64,000 nt of DNA from Peromyscus leucopus (GCF_004664715.2 NC_051074.1:14307178-14371177); one strand, 5' to 3'; shown: positions 44,770 to 56,619, counted from the first letter of the stretch. The notes: a model not told the origin generated them from the sequence alone. Made by a program: numbers and translations.

Positions 44770-45358
44770 AGTCCTGCTATGTTATATTCTAGGGACGTTT
44801 GTGCTACATACTTAGGTGAACAGTGCATTTTGAGTTAAGTTCTATGAAGAGCATATGATTTGGGTCTAGATTCATTAGTCTCCTGAGGGTTATATTATTG
44901 ATCTTATGGATCTTACAAGGTATTTGATGTTTGGTCATGTTATCTTTTGGGCTTACAGTTTATACTTTCATTTTAATTATTTATTTGATTCACTTACTTT
45001 GGGTTTAATTTGTCCTTTTTCTGGTTCATTAATTAGAAACTTAGTTATTGCTTTTAGATCTTTCTTCTATCACATTTGCTGCATTTAACCAATGTTGATA
45101 AATTGAATTTTTAATTTTATTTAGTTCAAAATGCTTTAACATTTTCTTGAAGTTTCTTTTTGGTTCATATATTCTTCTGTGTGCTCATTACAAAAAAAGT
45201 GGAGAGATAAGTTTTCTAAGTATTTTGGAATTGTCCAGACATATTTATGTATGATGAATATGCTAAAGGTATTAGTAGCAAAAGTTACAACATATGAGCA
45301 TTGATGGGTAATTTAAATATTGTGTCAAGTTCCTGGTCTGATAATTATAATAGTGTTG
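44770..45358 (-). mobile_element. Ancient L1M ORF2, inverted, segment 3
   Basis: 'tgcattttgagttaagttct' and 'tttgggtctagattcattag' followed by AT-rich inverted ORF2 text such as 'actttgggtttaatttgtcc' and 'tgcttttagatctttcttct'. It continues the element seen at 41110-42150. Confidence 0.6.
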
Positions 45359-45363
45359 GTGTA

Positions 45364-45718
45364 TATCTTAGTTAAGTTTTCTTTTTCTGTGAAGAAACAC
45401 CATGACCCCAACCACAGTAGCTCTGATAAAAGAAAACATTTAATTGGGGATGTATCTGCTCACAGATACAGAGGTTTAGTCCATTATCATCATGGTGGGA
45501 CATGGTCGCATGCAGGCCGACATGGTGCTAGAGAAGGAGCTGAGAGTTCTACATCTTGATCTGAAGGCAGCAGAAAGAGTCTGTGTACCACACTCGGCAT
45601 AGTTTGAGCATAGGAAACCTTAAAGCCCACCCCCCACAGTGACACACTTCTTCCAACAAGGCCACACCTACTAATAGTTCCACTCCCTATGAGGGATATT
45701 TTCTTTAAAACTACCACA
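45364..45718 (-). mobile_element. ORR1: ORR1-type MaLR LTR, inverted, perfect 5 bp TSD
   Basis: 355 bp from 'tatcttagttaagttttctt' (TG changed to TA) to 'ttctttaaaactaccaca'. TSD 'gtgta' at 45359-45363 and 45719-45723 is perfect. Core 'tagtccattatcatcatggt' and 'cacagtgacacacttcttcc' are diagnostic of ORR1. Confidence 0.92.
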
Positions 45719-45723
45719 GTGTA

Positions 45724-46510
45724 TCTGATTCTACTGAGATTCTTGTTTAGTCCCAAAATGTGGTTTTCTTACTTGTTTAGTTCTGTTGTGTTTTTCTTTT
45801 AGTATGCATTGCACTTTCTGATGGAAGATAGGTGTGATGTCTTGGTATAGGCAACTGTGGCACGTAAATAGACCTTTAGTCATGTGGCACAAGGTGTGAG
45901 GCAGAGGGCATACTATAGTTTCAGGATTGGACTCAGTCTTGGTTAACCTTTAGCCTCAGGATTCAGCAGAGCTTTTCAGTTATACCTTCCACATCAGTTT
46001 GAACAGAACAGGACGCCTAAGGGCAGGTATATTCAGAACAATAGAATGCCCAGGCTTATTTCAAGATAGTTCTGTTTGCCTTCCTCTGGGTAGAAGTAAG
46101 GGGGGATTTTTCTCTGCTTAGTCAGTCGCTATGAGAAGCTGGTCAGGGCCCTGGCATTAAACTCCTAAGCATGTGAGACTGCTGTGGCTTGTTTCCCTGG
46201 AGTCTTTCCATCCCAGGGTTGCCTGTTCTCAGCCTCCCGTAATCTGTCAGTTACAGCTCAGGCTTTTCCACTGCAGCACTAGTTCCCACGCAGGGGGTGG
46301 GGCTTCCTTTTGAGGGTTTCTGTTTTGGCAAGCCCTGCTTCTCAGTGTCTGCCTGTCTGCCTTTCTGATCGGGGAGATGGTCGTTGGTCCTGTGACCTCA
46401 TGTCTCTGGCAGATCTGAGAAGAGTTGTTTTTCATTTTTGATGTCTCACTCAGAACCACAAAATATGTGGAACTCTTAACCTATAGTTTCCCACTAGTTA
46501 CTGAATTAGG
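45724..46510 (-). mobile_element. Ancient L1M non-coding/ORF2 region, inverted, segment 4
   Basis: Phrases like 'ttttggcaagccctgcttct', 'ggagatggtcgttggtcctg', 'tctctggcagatctgagaag' and 'tttgatgtctcactcag' recall inverted L1M text. Strongly diverged, so moderate confidence. Confidence 0.5.
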
Positions 46511-46961
46511 TTGAGTTCTGTGTGGCAGCCTAGCTTGGATGCATGAGTGAAAGACTTGTGGTTATTATTTTATTAAAGAGTTAAATTCTAGCATGTGGGA
46601 TAAGTGGAGTCAGGTGGGGAAAGAAGGAAGCTAACGTGAATGTGAGTTACAAATCCAGCCACTCCTTAAGTTATTGCTCAATTCTGAGGAGTCCCTGAAA
46701 AGGCGATATACACAATGACTGTTAAATTGAGTCTGAGAGTTTGCATGGGGATCAGGATTTACCTGCTGACCCAGTCTCCTCATACAAAGTTCACTCTGCA
46801 GTTTAGTTATTTCAGGTACACTTCTGGTTCACACAGGGTTCAGGGAAAAAAAAGATATATGTCAATGCCTTTGCTGGAGCATTCTCCTGAAAGTAGGGTC
46901 TGAATGCTTGCATGTGGCTATCTCATTTTGATAGTTAGTGATCTCAGGAAGCAAGAGTGAG

Positions 46962-46964
<3 letters not shown>
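46511..46964. other. Unassigned DNA
   Basis: No repeat or gene was recognised. Confidence 0.5.

Positions 46965-47014
<50 letters not shown>
46965..47014. repeat. (GA)n microsatellite
   Basis: About 24 GA units; the Ser/Leu-rich minus frame over it is an artefact. Confidence 0.97.
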
Positions 47015-47017
<3 letters not shown>

Positions 47018-47760
47018 GAAGGAAGAAGTTAGGTCAAGAACAGTGGAACACTTGACTGGGGTCCCTGCAGTAAATGAAGACATGTGAGAAGTATGTAGAA
47101 GGTCTCTCAGAATTGAGAATCCAATGCATGGGAGGCTGGGGGTGTTGTTGTTGACCCAATGCTCCATTCCAAAAAAATTAATTGCTCCTGGTGACTATTA
47201 ATTTCTTGCGGGTGCACTTACATGGACATCTAGGACTTTACAAAGGGCTCCTAATTAAGAGAGGTCTTCCATGCCAAAGGAATACCAAGCTTGCATGCCC
47301 TTCTTCACTGAGAGGTGGGCTGAAAGAATGTGACATGGATTATGGGATGCCTTGGGGAACAGGAACGTTAGGAGAAATGATAGAATTTTTTTTTTTTTGT
47401 AGGTAGTATGAGATTAGATCTCTAGAATAGCACTCAAATGCTTTCAGGGTGACTCACACTGTTTATATAATCAAAGGCCCTCCTACAATATTTGCTCAGG
47501 ACTTTTCACACCCTGGAGAGAGCCTTGCCTATATGTAGTAAATTGGAACTATTCAGATTTCCTGGTCATAGTTCAATCTGGAACAGAAAAGTAAGATATA
47601 ATTGTATCTAGGAGGTAGTCAATATGATCATTTAAATGCTTCTCTAGAAAGGATTTTTCTGGAGGATTTTAGTTTGTTTTTCTATACCTGTAGAATAACA
47701 TTTGAAATTTTTTATAAATCAGTCCACAAGTGACGTGAACTAAAAAAAAAAAAATGTTTG
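47015..47760. other. Unassigned DNA
   Basis: No named repeat. A T-run lies at 47386-47398 and an A-run at 47742-47753. Confidence 0.5.
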
Positions 47761-47764
47761 GCTT

Positions 47765-48205
47765 CAAATTCTCCTGAAGTGGATACCCGTTGAGAGGTGG
47801 AGTCTATTTCTTCACCCTCTTAAATATGGACTAGTAGATGACTTTTTAAAAGCCTTTAGATAACAAGTCAGCAGAAATGACATTTTGCAAATTCTGAAAC
47901 TTGGGCCTCATCAGGTCTTGCAAGTTGTGTTTTAACATTCTACAATGAGACCACCATGGGGTCAGAGTGGTCTAACCATGTGGACAATGACTCATTTACT
48001 TTAGCCAACGACCAGCACTCATATTAGACATGTGCCTAAGACCACTATTGATCTTTTGGTCATGGTACTCCTGAAGGCCAATGTGACCACACAGCTAAGA
48101 CTAGGCAGAACTGGAGAGGCCTGCAACAAGACCCCAAGATTATGGGAAATACTGAATCATTGTTTCAAGATGCTCAGTTCTGGGTTGCTTGATATACAGA
48201 AAAAA
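47765..48205 (+). mobile_element. MLT1-type MaLR LTR, sense
   Basis: 'gagaggtggagtctatttct', 'taaatatggactagtagatg', 'gaaacttgggcctcatcagg', 'ccatgtggacaatgactcat' and the 3' part 'cattgtttcaagatgctcag' follow MLT1 order. The 99-codon frame at 48032-48331 overlaps it and is not a gene. Confidence 0.6.
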
Positions 48206-49613
48206 TACTATAATGTGGATAAGTCCCTAATGCTCTTGGGAGTACCATGCTTCAACTACATGGATGCTAAATTAAATGTTGTATCAATGCCTTCTGGAGA
48301 GTTCTGTGTTAAACCAAGGAAGACACTGTAACTGTGGAGTTGCTGTTCCATGTCCAAATGTAATCTTACGAAAATTATGCTCAGTGAAATAAAAAGCAAA
48401 TATTTTAAGTGGTTTATGAAACTATGAAAGATGGTATGTGTACATATGTATACACAAGCTCTTCTTGGTGTATAGGGAAAGAATACCAGTTTCATGACTA
48501 TCAAATTTGACTGTGTAGATGGTATAAGTTTGTAGTGTGGTCTGACTGTAACTGATTTTGTAGATCATCGTAGTTACTAAAATGTGCTGTAGGGATCTAT
48601 GGGGATAGAATTTTGTTGGTTGAGTTGGAACTGACATATGCTACTGATATTGGGAAGGGTATTGGCAGTGACGGGAGAGCAGAAAAGCAAAACAAAACAG
48701 ACTCCTTAGCTTCATGGCTCTGAGTGTGTCTATGATGCCCAAGCAGTCAGAGATATTAGGTTTCTTCCTGATGACAGGGCACATCTTGCTTCCTGCTCTT
48801 TTAGTTTGTTTCAGCGGAAATTTGAATTTCACTATCAAATGGAATGAAGAGTGAAGGTAAATTTTTACAAGATCAATAATTTTAAAAAGTCATTTCTGCA
48901 GAGTATCTAGTACAGTCAATCTGTTCTCTTTTTTTCCAAATTAAAAAAATGATGATTTAGATGATATAAAAAGAAGAGAGAAAAGTCCACAGTTATGGAG
49001 AATACAAGTATGTTCCACTTTTGGTTTCTCATGGGAGAAAAGCTTAGAGTTGCCTCAATGAAGCATTGAAGATGCGTCATGTGAAGAAATCAATCAAAGA
49101 GAATATCATACACTCCAAGCCACTCATGTGTGCACTGTCTAGGGCTAGGGTACTCTACCTATGCTCTTCTTCCCCAGTGCCTTCGAGTGAAAAGAGGTCC
49201 TATAGCTTTTACAGAAACCCTTAAAAAGGAGTCAGCAAAGTTCGAAAGAACTGGTGTTGTTTTTTTAGTAAGAAGGTATTTGAATCACAAATTATTACAA
49301 ATAATGCGCTTTAAAAAACATGATTTAAATTGGGGACTCTAAACTATGTCTATCATATTGTCTAAAAAAATGAACTTATTTTAGGGAGGCAAAATATATT
49401 ACAATAAAGACAATTAGTTTGTACAGCCAAGGAATTGTTATTTAATTTCCCTTGAAAACTATTTCTTTTATTTATACAAACAAAACGCAGAACAGAACCA
49501 CTCTGAATCTTCACCCAAATAGCACACTGTCTATTGGAGTCATAATCCTGAGAGTTAATTGCCTGCACATATGATTGCTCATTTATTGCCAGCCTGGTAT
49601 CCTTAAAGGACAT
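48206..49613. other. Unassigned, probably unique DNA
   Basis: 1.4 kb with no named transposon. Frames up to 118 codons on the minus strand (49362-49718) partly overlap the next LTR and have no domain. Confidence 0.5.
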
Positions 49614-49652
49614 TGTGGTGGTTTGAAAGAAAATGGCCACCAAAAGGAGTGG

Positions 49653-50176
49653 TGTGGTGGTATTGTGTATTCTAATAAATTTATCTGGGGTCAGAGAACA
49701 GACAGCCACTAGATACAAAGGCTAGAAAATGGTGGCACTCACACCTTTAATCCTAGCATTCCAGAGATAGAAATCCCTCTGGATCTCTGTGAGTTCAAGG
49801 CCACATTGGAAATAGCCAAGCATGGTGACACGCCTTTAATCCCAGAAAGCCAGCCTTTAATCCCAGGGAGTGGTGGTAGAAAACAGGAAGATATATAAGG
49901 CGTGAGGACCAGAAACTAGCGGCATTTGGCTGGTTAAGCATTTGGCTGGTTAAGATTTTGGCTGGTTAAGCATTCAAGCTTTGGAGCAGCAATTCAGCTG
50001 AAAGCCATTGGGATGAGGACTCAGAAGCCTCCAGTCTGAGGAGACAAGACCAGCTGAGGATCCGGTGAGGTGAGATAGCTGTGGCTTGTCCTGTCTCTCT
50101 GATCTACCAGCATGGACCCCAATAACTCGGCTCGGGTTTGACTTTATTAATAAGTACTTTTAAGATTCATGCTACA
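49653..50176 (+). mobile_element. B1-bearing ERV LTR (family 3), perfect 6 bp TSD
   Basis: 524 bp from 'tgtggtggtattgtgtattc' to 'aagattcatgctaca', with TSD 'gagtgg' at 49647-49652 and 50177-50182. Inside, text typical of B1 appears ('cacacctttaatcctagcat', 'tctctgtgagttcaaggcc', 'gacacgcctttaatcccaga'), so the LTR itself contains B1-derived sequence. The same arrangement is seen at 59753-60269. Confidence 0.9.
49922..49976. repeat. Three-copy tandem repeat within the LTR
   Basis: 'atttggctggttaag' occurs three times with spacings of about 17-18 bases. The other family 3 LTR lacks this triplication. Confidence 0.9.
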
Positions 50177-50511
50177 GAGTGGCACTATTCTGAGGTGTGG
50201 CCTCGTTGCAATAGGTGTGGTCTTCTTGGAGGAAGCGTGTGACTGCGAAGGCTGGCTTTTAGGTCTCATATGTGCTCAAACCATGCCCAGGGAGACAGAC
50301 CACTTCCTATTGCCTGTGAGTCAAGAGGTAGGGATCTCAGCACCTAGTCTGCCTGCACACCACCGGGCTCCCAGCCACCATGCTCCCTATCAGATGATAA
50401 TGTACTAAACCCCTGAAACTGTAAGCCACCACCTCAATGAAATGTTTTCCTTTATAAGAGTTGCTGTGGTCATGGTGTCTCTTCACAGCAATGGAAACCC
50501 TAACTATGGCA

Positions 50512-51690
50512 GACAGCTTTGTAATGCTGCTTCTGGCCCACCGGAAGTACTTCCTGTGCTGTACATAGGTAATGACTCTTCATGCTGTCACCACTGAGTT
50601 GACTTCTGGACTGCTTTCTTCAAGTCGGCAAACAAGCAAGACCTTCTTTCCAAACCATTGGGTCTGCTACTTTGGGTGTGGACATAGATCACACTGGAAA
50701 ATGCCTGTGGTTCCAGGTGACTTTAGAGCCCGAGACACATAGCTGTTTTTATTTTTGTTCCTTAAAACTTAATTGAAAATTCCTGTGAAATTTAAATGAT
50801 ATGGAAAACTTTATCTGTTTAGCTAATATTTGATAAATGGCAACTATGTGTCCAAGATATCAAATATCAGATAGCTGGTCTTTCACAGCTAAGTACCCTG
50901 GGTGAGAGATGAACATATGCATGGCCACACTAGAGGAGATGGAACAGTGGGGAAGCTAGGCACAGTATCTACAAAAGACCTGAGTTAGGGAAGTTGGGAA
51001 GTCAGACCAGGAAGGGAATCAGGCAGCATTCTGGCAAAGTGGCATCCCAAATGTGTTTTGAAGTAAGGAATAAGAAGTATTCAAGAAAAGAGAGTGGCTA
51101 AATACTGGTATGCTTTGCATATTAAGGAATGTGCGCTTTTCCAGGTCTGAGGTGGTTCCTTGTAGCACCGTAAAAGGATGCTAAGCAAGAAGGTGTCATC
51201 ATCTAAATTCTCCTTACAATGAGAACTTTGGTAACAGAATGGAGGATAAATTAGGAGGCAGTCAAAGTCAAAGAAAAAGCTGTCTAGGAAGAAATAGTTA
51301 AAGGAATTTAGATGATAAAGAATAGCCATACCCATGTAGGTGTGTGTGTGTGTGTCCACATATATTAAGAAGAAAGAATATCCATACTCAGAATTGGTTG
51401 TATATATTGAGTTAATATTAAAGTAGTCAGTGATGATCTCAGTGTTTCTGCTTGAGTGGCTGTGTGAATCTACCACTTGCAGATACTGATAATGAGATGG
51501 AGGAATGGCACCTTAGGAGCCCAAGGACAGCTGAATCTTTGGACTTCCTCAATTCGACAGGCCAGTGGAGATTACACTTAATCTTTGAGTATGTGGGCTT
51601 GGAGAGCAGGGAACAGGGAAATAGATGAGCAATAAAAAAATGTTTTGAATTAAAATTTTTTTATTAATTGAATTTATTTTTTGACAGTTT
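50512..51690. other. Unassigned, probably unique DNA
   Basis: No named repeat over 1.2 kb apart from a short GT run near 51341. The 131-codon minus frame at 51081-51476 has no recognisable domain. Confidence 0.5.
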
Positions 51691-51693
51691 CCC

Positions 51694-51698
<5 letters not shown>

Positions 51699-51755
<57 letters not shown>
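51699..51755. repeat. (TC)n microsatellite
   Basis: About 28 TC units occupying the tail of the inverted B1. Confidence 0.98.
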
Positions 51756-51760
<5 letters not shown>

Positions 51761-51902
51761 TCAAGACAGGGTTTCTCTGTGTAGTTTTGCGCCTTTCCTG
51801 GAACTTGCTTCGGAGACCAGGCTGGCCTTGAACTCACAGAGATCCACCTGCCTCTGCCTCCTGAGTGCTGGGATTAAAGGCAGGCGCCACCACGCCGCCT
51901 GG
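51704..51902 (-). mobile_element. B1: B1 SINE, inverted, with (TC)n-expanded tail and TSD
   Basis: 'caagacagggtttctctgtg', 'gagaccaggctggccttgaa' and 'gtgctgggattaaaggcagg' mark the B1. The TSD 'ccctattctctct' lies at 51691-51703 and 51903-51915. The tract 51699-51755 between the left TSD and the B1 body is nearly pure TC, i.e. the A-tail has turned into a microsatellite. Confidence 0.95.
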
Positions 51903-52388
51903 CCCTATTCTCTCTTACCTTTCTTTCTCCAACTCTGCTAATCCTTCCTCTTTCCTCAACTCCTGTTCCCATGTTTATATCTTTTTATTTTATTTTGTAA
52001 CCTACAGAGGTTAACAATGACCTTCTGCAGGATTGTATGGACAGTGTGAAACTAGTAATTCAAGTGGTATGCTTACCAGTGGGTTTATAACTGTCCCTCA
52101 GAATCTATAATGACCATATGTTCCCTCTCTGGAATATCTTAATATCCCTTTAATGCAGATGTCACCCATGTTTGATTAGAGACAACCCCAATGATGTTAT
52201 TTTTAACTTAATTGTCTCTTGAAATACCTGTGTCCAACCATGGCACATTTTGAGGTACCAGAAATTAGGACTTCATCATATGAATTTGGGGAGGGCATTA
52301 ATTAATACACAAAGTCACAAAAATCACTTCATGAAAACTCCCATGTCTGTTTATACAAAAGAGCAACTCATCATAATTTCTCTTCATT

Positions 52389-52480
52389 ATCTAATTGGAT
52401 ATGCACACATTTTATTCAAGGTACATTTTGACTCTTAATAAAGTTGCATGATTACAGCTGAGCAAAGCATCTCTAAAACC
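52389..52480 (+). repeat. Direct repeat, copy 1
   Basis: Shares an ordered set of words with 53021-53108: 'atatgcacacattttat', 'ttttgactcttaataaa', 'ttgcat', and 'atctctaaaacc'. The two copies differ by scattered substitutions and small indels. Confidence 0.85.
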
Positions 52481-53020
52481 GTGGGATGACTGTGTTACAG
52501 AGGAAGGAGGATCTCAAGAAGTCCTTGAACATTCTTGCCACTGACAGGTAAAGGCAGGTGCCACCACCTGTAGGTCAATGTCTCCTCTTTGGACTCTGGC
52601 TGAGTTCTGTGAATCAAGGCTGCCCTAGATTCCAGTCTTAAAGATTAGTAGTCAACACTTCATGTTGCTTGGAACACTGCCTCTGGAAGGCTCGGAGGGT
52701 TATATCAAAGTCCACTATCCCGAAATATCTTCCAAGGAGAACACATGCAGGTCAATTACTGTTCATCTCAAACCATTTGGGATCTTTCACCTTCCAACTG
52801 AATTTTGTCAATGGAAAGTGTGGGAAATTGTGTCTGGAGATATGTTTTCTAGATTCAGTCTCTTGAAAATGAAACTGTGAGTCATTTCTGTACATTACAT
52901 TGGGTAATAGGCAGTTGTCTCTAGTGTGGAAATCCTCTGTGTATAGCTAGATCTCAATTTAGTTATCTTATTTGTCAGAGGATATTGGTGTCTGAATCTA
53001 AAACCAAAGATTAGCTTTTC

Positions 53021-53108
53021 TAACTAGATATGCACACATTTTATCTAAGGCATATTTTGACTCTTAATAAAATTGCATAGCTGTGTGATCAAAATATCTC
53101 TAAAACCA
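53021..53108 (+). repeat. Direct repeat, copy 2
   Basis: Second copy, about 630 bases downstream in the same orientation. The family is unknown: either a local duplication or two members of an unnamed interspersed repeat. Confidence 0.85.
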
Positions 53109-53310
53109 TGTATACCTGGTTCAGTCTTCTAAAATTAGAGAAAAGGAAGCCAGCCTGTGGTACATAGAACATGCAAAGTTCCCATGGAATTAGAAGTCAC
53201 CAAGTAATGAGTTGAGACCAATGCTTCTAGAGAATCTATATATCAGGAGATCAAAATTTACCCTGGAATCCTTAACTTTAATTAACTACAGATGAAGATC
53301 TCAACCAAAT

Positions 53311-54077
53311 ATCAGGATAACATAGTTTTATTTTGGAGTGTAGGTTTCAATACAATATTAACTCTCTGAGAACAATGGTAAGAATGGAGACACTGATTTT
53401 TGATAACTATGCTTCTGTTTTTACAATGGTGCCTTATAAATGTGGAGTTTGGCCTTGGCCGTTGACCAATGTCATGGTTTTCATTCCTGTGACTACTGAC
53501 TGTACTTTCCCTTGGCACCCTGCCAGCTGCTTCACCCAGGCTGCAAGGATATTCTGCATGCATTGCTTCCCTTTTCATGATGCTGAGAGATGAAGGAGCT
53601 GTAGGCATGTTTGCCATGAATTTTGTGATCAGGAAGGAGATGATGTTAAAGAAATGTATGAATATGAATTGGGTAGTCAGTAAACAAATAAAATACAATC
53701 AGGAGTATCAGATACTTTTGCATCTTTTGAAGGACATGAAATGGTATAGCAAAATCAGAGGAGCCACTTGAGCTAGGATGGATGCAGACACACAGTAGGG
53801 TAAGTAAGAACAGGAATGCAGTGCTTTCGTTGATGCTTTCGAAGCATTTGTACGGCCCAAGTAAGCTGGCAAGCTCTCTTTATTTTAGGAGCATGATGGT
53901 TTGTAGTTTACCAACACTATTATGTTCATGTGCAAATGTGTTAGTGACACACATCTCAGAAATACCACAGCTAATTGCTGTGCTTGCCGACTCTCTTATT
54001 ATTTATTAAAATAGATTGAACTAGTATAAGATAACATATGGAGAATGTCATTATTCAAACATGTAAAATCATAAAGG
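53311..54077. other. Unassigned DNA
   Basis: No named repeat. The 128-codon minus frame (53312-53698) and 86-codon plus frame overlap each other and have no domain. Confidence 0.5.
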
Positions 54078-54205
54078 TTAAGCTGGACAGGGTGACTCAG
54101 CAGTACCTCCACCTCAGAAAGTTCAGCCAGGAGAGTTGCTATGAACTTCAGTCTGGACTGGGCTGTAGTGTGAGAACTTAGCTCAAATACCAACCAACAA
54201 GAAAC
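54078..54205 (+). mobile_element. Old B1-like SINE, sense
   Basis: 'aagctggacagggtgactca', 'gagagttgctatgaacttca' and 'tctggactgggctgtagtgt', then an A/C-rich end, in the order of a proto-B1-like element. Confidence 0.55.
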
Positions 54206-54224
54206 CCCCAGAAGTTAATACTTA

Positions 54225-54400
54225 GTAAACATTTACTAAATACTCTATAGCTGTGTGCTAGTTAATTCTTATTATAGTCCCAAATAATATGGTCATATCA
54301 GAGAGGAAGTGAGTTAGGCCAAAAGAGAACGGTTTGTCTATGTGACACAGCTTGGAAGTTTAAGAACCAGGATACAAATACAACATTCAGAACACTGTTA
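54225..54400 (+). mobile_element. MIR-like fragment, sense
   Basis: 'tagttaattcttattatagt', 'gagaggaagtgagttaggcc' and 'gacacagcttggaagtttaa' follow MIR order, decayed. Confidence 0.42.
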
Positions 54401-54499
54401 CCCTATGTATACTATACATTCACAGAATAATAATTTCCTGTATTCAAGGCTTAGTGTAATAGTAGCAGTTGAGTTTTTTTTAATATGATGTGATTTTTT

Positions 54500-54500
54500 C

Positions 54501-54535
<35 letters not shown>

Positions 54536-54538
54536 TTA
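54500..54538. repeat. (TTTA)n microsatellite
   Basis: About nine TTTA units within AT-rich DNA. Confidence 0.95.
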
Positions 54539-54729
54539 TTTTTACTTTTTTTTAGAATAGCACTTCCATTTTTTTTCAAAGCCAGTGGCAACCCTTCATG
54601 TGATCTTGGGAAATGAAAAAAAGATGTGCTTTTTAACAGGAAATCTGCCTTGAGGAAAAAAAATGTTACATCCAAGCGATATTCTGTGTAAACAGCAAAA
54701 AAGAAAGGAAAACAAAACAAAATGTCCAT

Positions 54730-55450
54730 GGCAGTTTAGCAGCAAATAGGGTTAATTTGACCTGAAGCTCCCACATGATTTCCCAAACAACATGAATAAT
54801 TTATTTTGAAAAGATAGGATGATATGGGTTATGTGGTAATGCTCGATGATAAACTGCCACCATAATTGGAGACATCGGTTCTACTTAGAAGGATAACCCA
54901 TGGAGGAAGTTACTGCTCTCGGGATAATGTTTTCCTCCTTGAGAATCTAGACGAAAACAATGCGCAGGGGCTGGGTGCCTGGCTTCTATCAGCAGTGTGG
55001 CAGAAGTTTGCGTCCTTTTCGAGGCCTCAGAAACCATAGCCTGTAGAGCACCCACAAGGCCTGTGTGCTGTTCCGAGAGCTTGTATTCCAGTCCCACTCT
55101 CACGGCTCAGAGCTGCATTTACATTTGCAGGGTCTTCACAGACGCAAGGCTTTCCAAAAACCAGGATAAGCTGTCAATTTGCAGGGCAGATCTGTTACTC
55201 CTTGGAATTTATGCCCTACGGGGCCAGCACTCTACACAGAATTTTGAAAGCTGACAGCTTACTGTTGGCAGCTGAGTTTTGACATTCATGCTGTTATCAA
55301 AACTCCCTCCAACAGCTGAAGCTGTAGGTATGTGACAGTTAAGCCTTCTGCGAGGCATGTTTATCTGGCAGGAAAAATGCTGTCAGGCCCCTTATTATTC
55401 TATTATCCTGAGCATTTCAGCTGCCTTTTTGTTAATCAGCTAAAATGAAC
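54730..55450. other. Candidate conserved non-coding block
   Basis: About 700 bases without any recognisable repeat, flanked by repeats and low-complexity DNA. The 3' part (55180-55450) is rich in homeodomain-like TTAAT/TTATTA cores and E-box-like CAGCTG (55299, 55411 vicinity), a texture often seen in developmental enhancers. No long coherent frame. Conservation cannot be judged here. Confidence 0.35.
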
Positions 55451-56100
55451 ACACATTTTTTTTTTTTTTTTTGAGGTATCTGGAATGACAAGGCAACTAA
55501 AGGGCCATGGTTGGGATTGTAGTCTTCTCAGCATGATGCTCAGTGTGGAGGTAAGGCCTGTTTGCTTCAAAATATCAGCTTGGAAAATTCACCCATGGTT
55601 CTGAGAAATGTAAAAGCAATGCAAGAATTCACATAGTTCATTGTCTCGATGAAGCTGACACTTAGTCCTTCCCCTGTGGACTTAGAAAGAGGAAGTAAAT
55701 GTTCTATTTTTACTCAGGATAGAGCTGACATGATTAGAAATGCTGATACATGAAAATACATTTTATCAAGATAAAGAGCTATAAGTTGAAATGTTTGAAA
55801 AAGTATAATATGAACCTCAATTTGAATTCTAGTATATGTTGAAACAAATCAATATTTATTAAGTGCAAAGATGATTAGAATTCTTTTGAGGAAAATGTAG
55901 TAGAAATGATTATTTTTTTTTTTTTGAGCAAAGGAAGTGTAATGGTCCTGCAAATATTCCTACTTTTCCTACAAATTAGTTTTGTTAGTGAAAAAACAAA
56001 ATTAACCTACTAATGCTAAAAGAATTCTAGTTTTAGTAAAAGTGTAATAAAAGTATAATTACCTTAGGAAACATGCAAAATATACATGAGTACACGCATG
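55451..56100. other. Unassigned AT-rich DNA
   Basis: T-runs at 55455-55472 and 55912-55925; otherwise nothing recognised. Confidence 0.5.
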
Positions 56101-56103
56101 CAT

Positions 56104-56115
56104 ACACGTGCACAT

Positions 56116-56163
<48 letters not shown>
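56104..56163. repeat. (CA)n microsatellite
   Basis: CA repeats with a TATA interruption near 56150, running into the inverted repeat that follows. Confidence 0.95.
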
Positions 56164-56200
56164 TCACTCACCTATATTAACCACCAATATAGGTGAGTGA
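56164..56200. repeat. Perfect 15 bp inverted repeat with 7-base loop
   Basis: Arms 56164-56178 ('tcactcacctatatt') and 56186-56200 (exact reverse complement) with loop 'aaccacc'. It can form a hairpin in either strand. Confidence 0.97.
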
Positions 56201-56619
56201 ACTCAGAGACACAAAAACCCTCATCAAAGAATGCAGTGAAGAGCCCTATTGTACCCTTAAACACTGCAAAGGCACAAAGTGTCACAGAAATAACTAACAA
56301 CATCCGATGATTTTTTACAAACTGAATGAAAAGCCTTGAGAAGCCGGTGTTCTTTTGTTAGTGGGAACTGAGCTTGATGAGATGGCTTTGAAAAGGATCA
56401 TGATCATAGTTCCATGTGTACTCAAACCCAAACAGGCCATCCATCCAACAAATAAAACATTCTCAAAAAAAAAATACTCAGTGAAAAACAATGAAATATA
56501 TTTATTAAACATAGTAATTTTCTCACAAAGATGCCTTGAAGACAACAGTCTTGAACTAATGAGCGCCTTCCGTAGTCTGAGCTGGAGGCTAGGTCTGAAG
56601 TGGCTGTATTAATGACTTT
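56201..56619. other. Unassigned DNA
   Basis: No repeat was named. Overlapping short frames near 56315-56612 have no known content. Confidence 0.5.

Larger units (their letters stand above)
49614..50511 (+). mobile_element. ORR1: ORR1-type MaLR LTR, sense, split by another LTR
   Basis: Starts 'tgtggtggtttgaaagaaaa', resumes after the inserted LTR with 'ggcactattctgaggtgtgg', and ends 'caatggaaaccctaactatg' plus 'gca'. Flanks 'gacat' and 'gacag' form a 4/5 TSD. Without the insert and its TSD the LTR is about 370 bp, normal for ORR1. Confidence 0.9.
51916..53310. other. Unassigned DNA containing a spaced direct repeat
   Basis: No named transposon. Contains the paired segments 52389-52480 and 53021-53108, described separately. 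Two overlapping frames near 52662-52880 have no domain. Confidence 0.5.
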
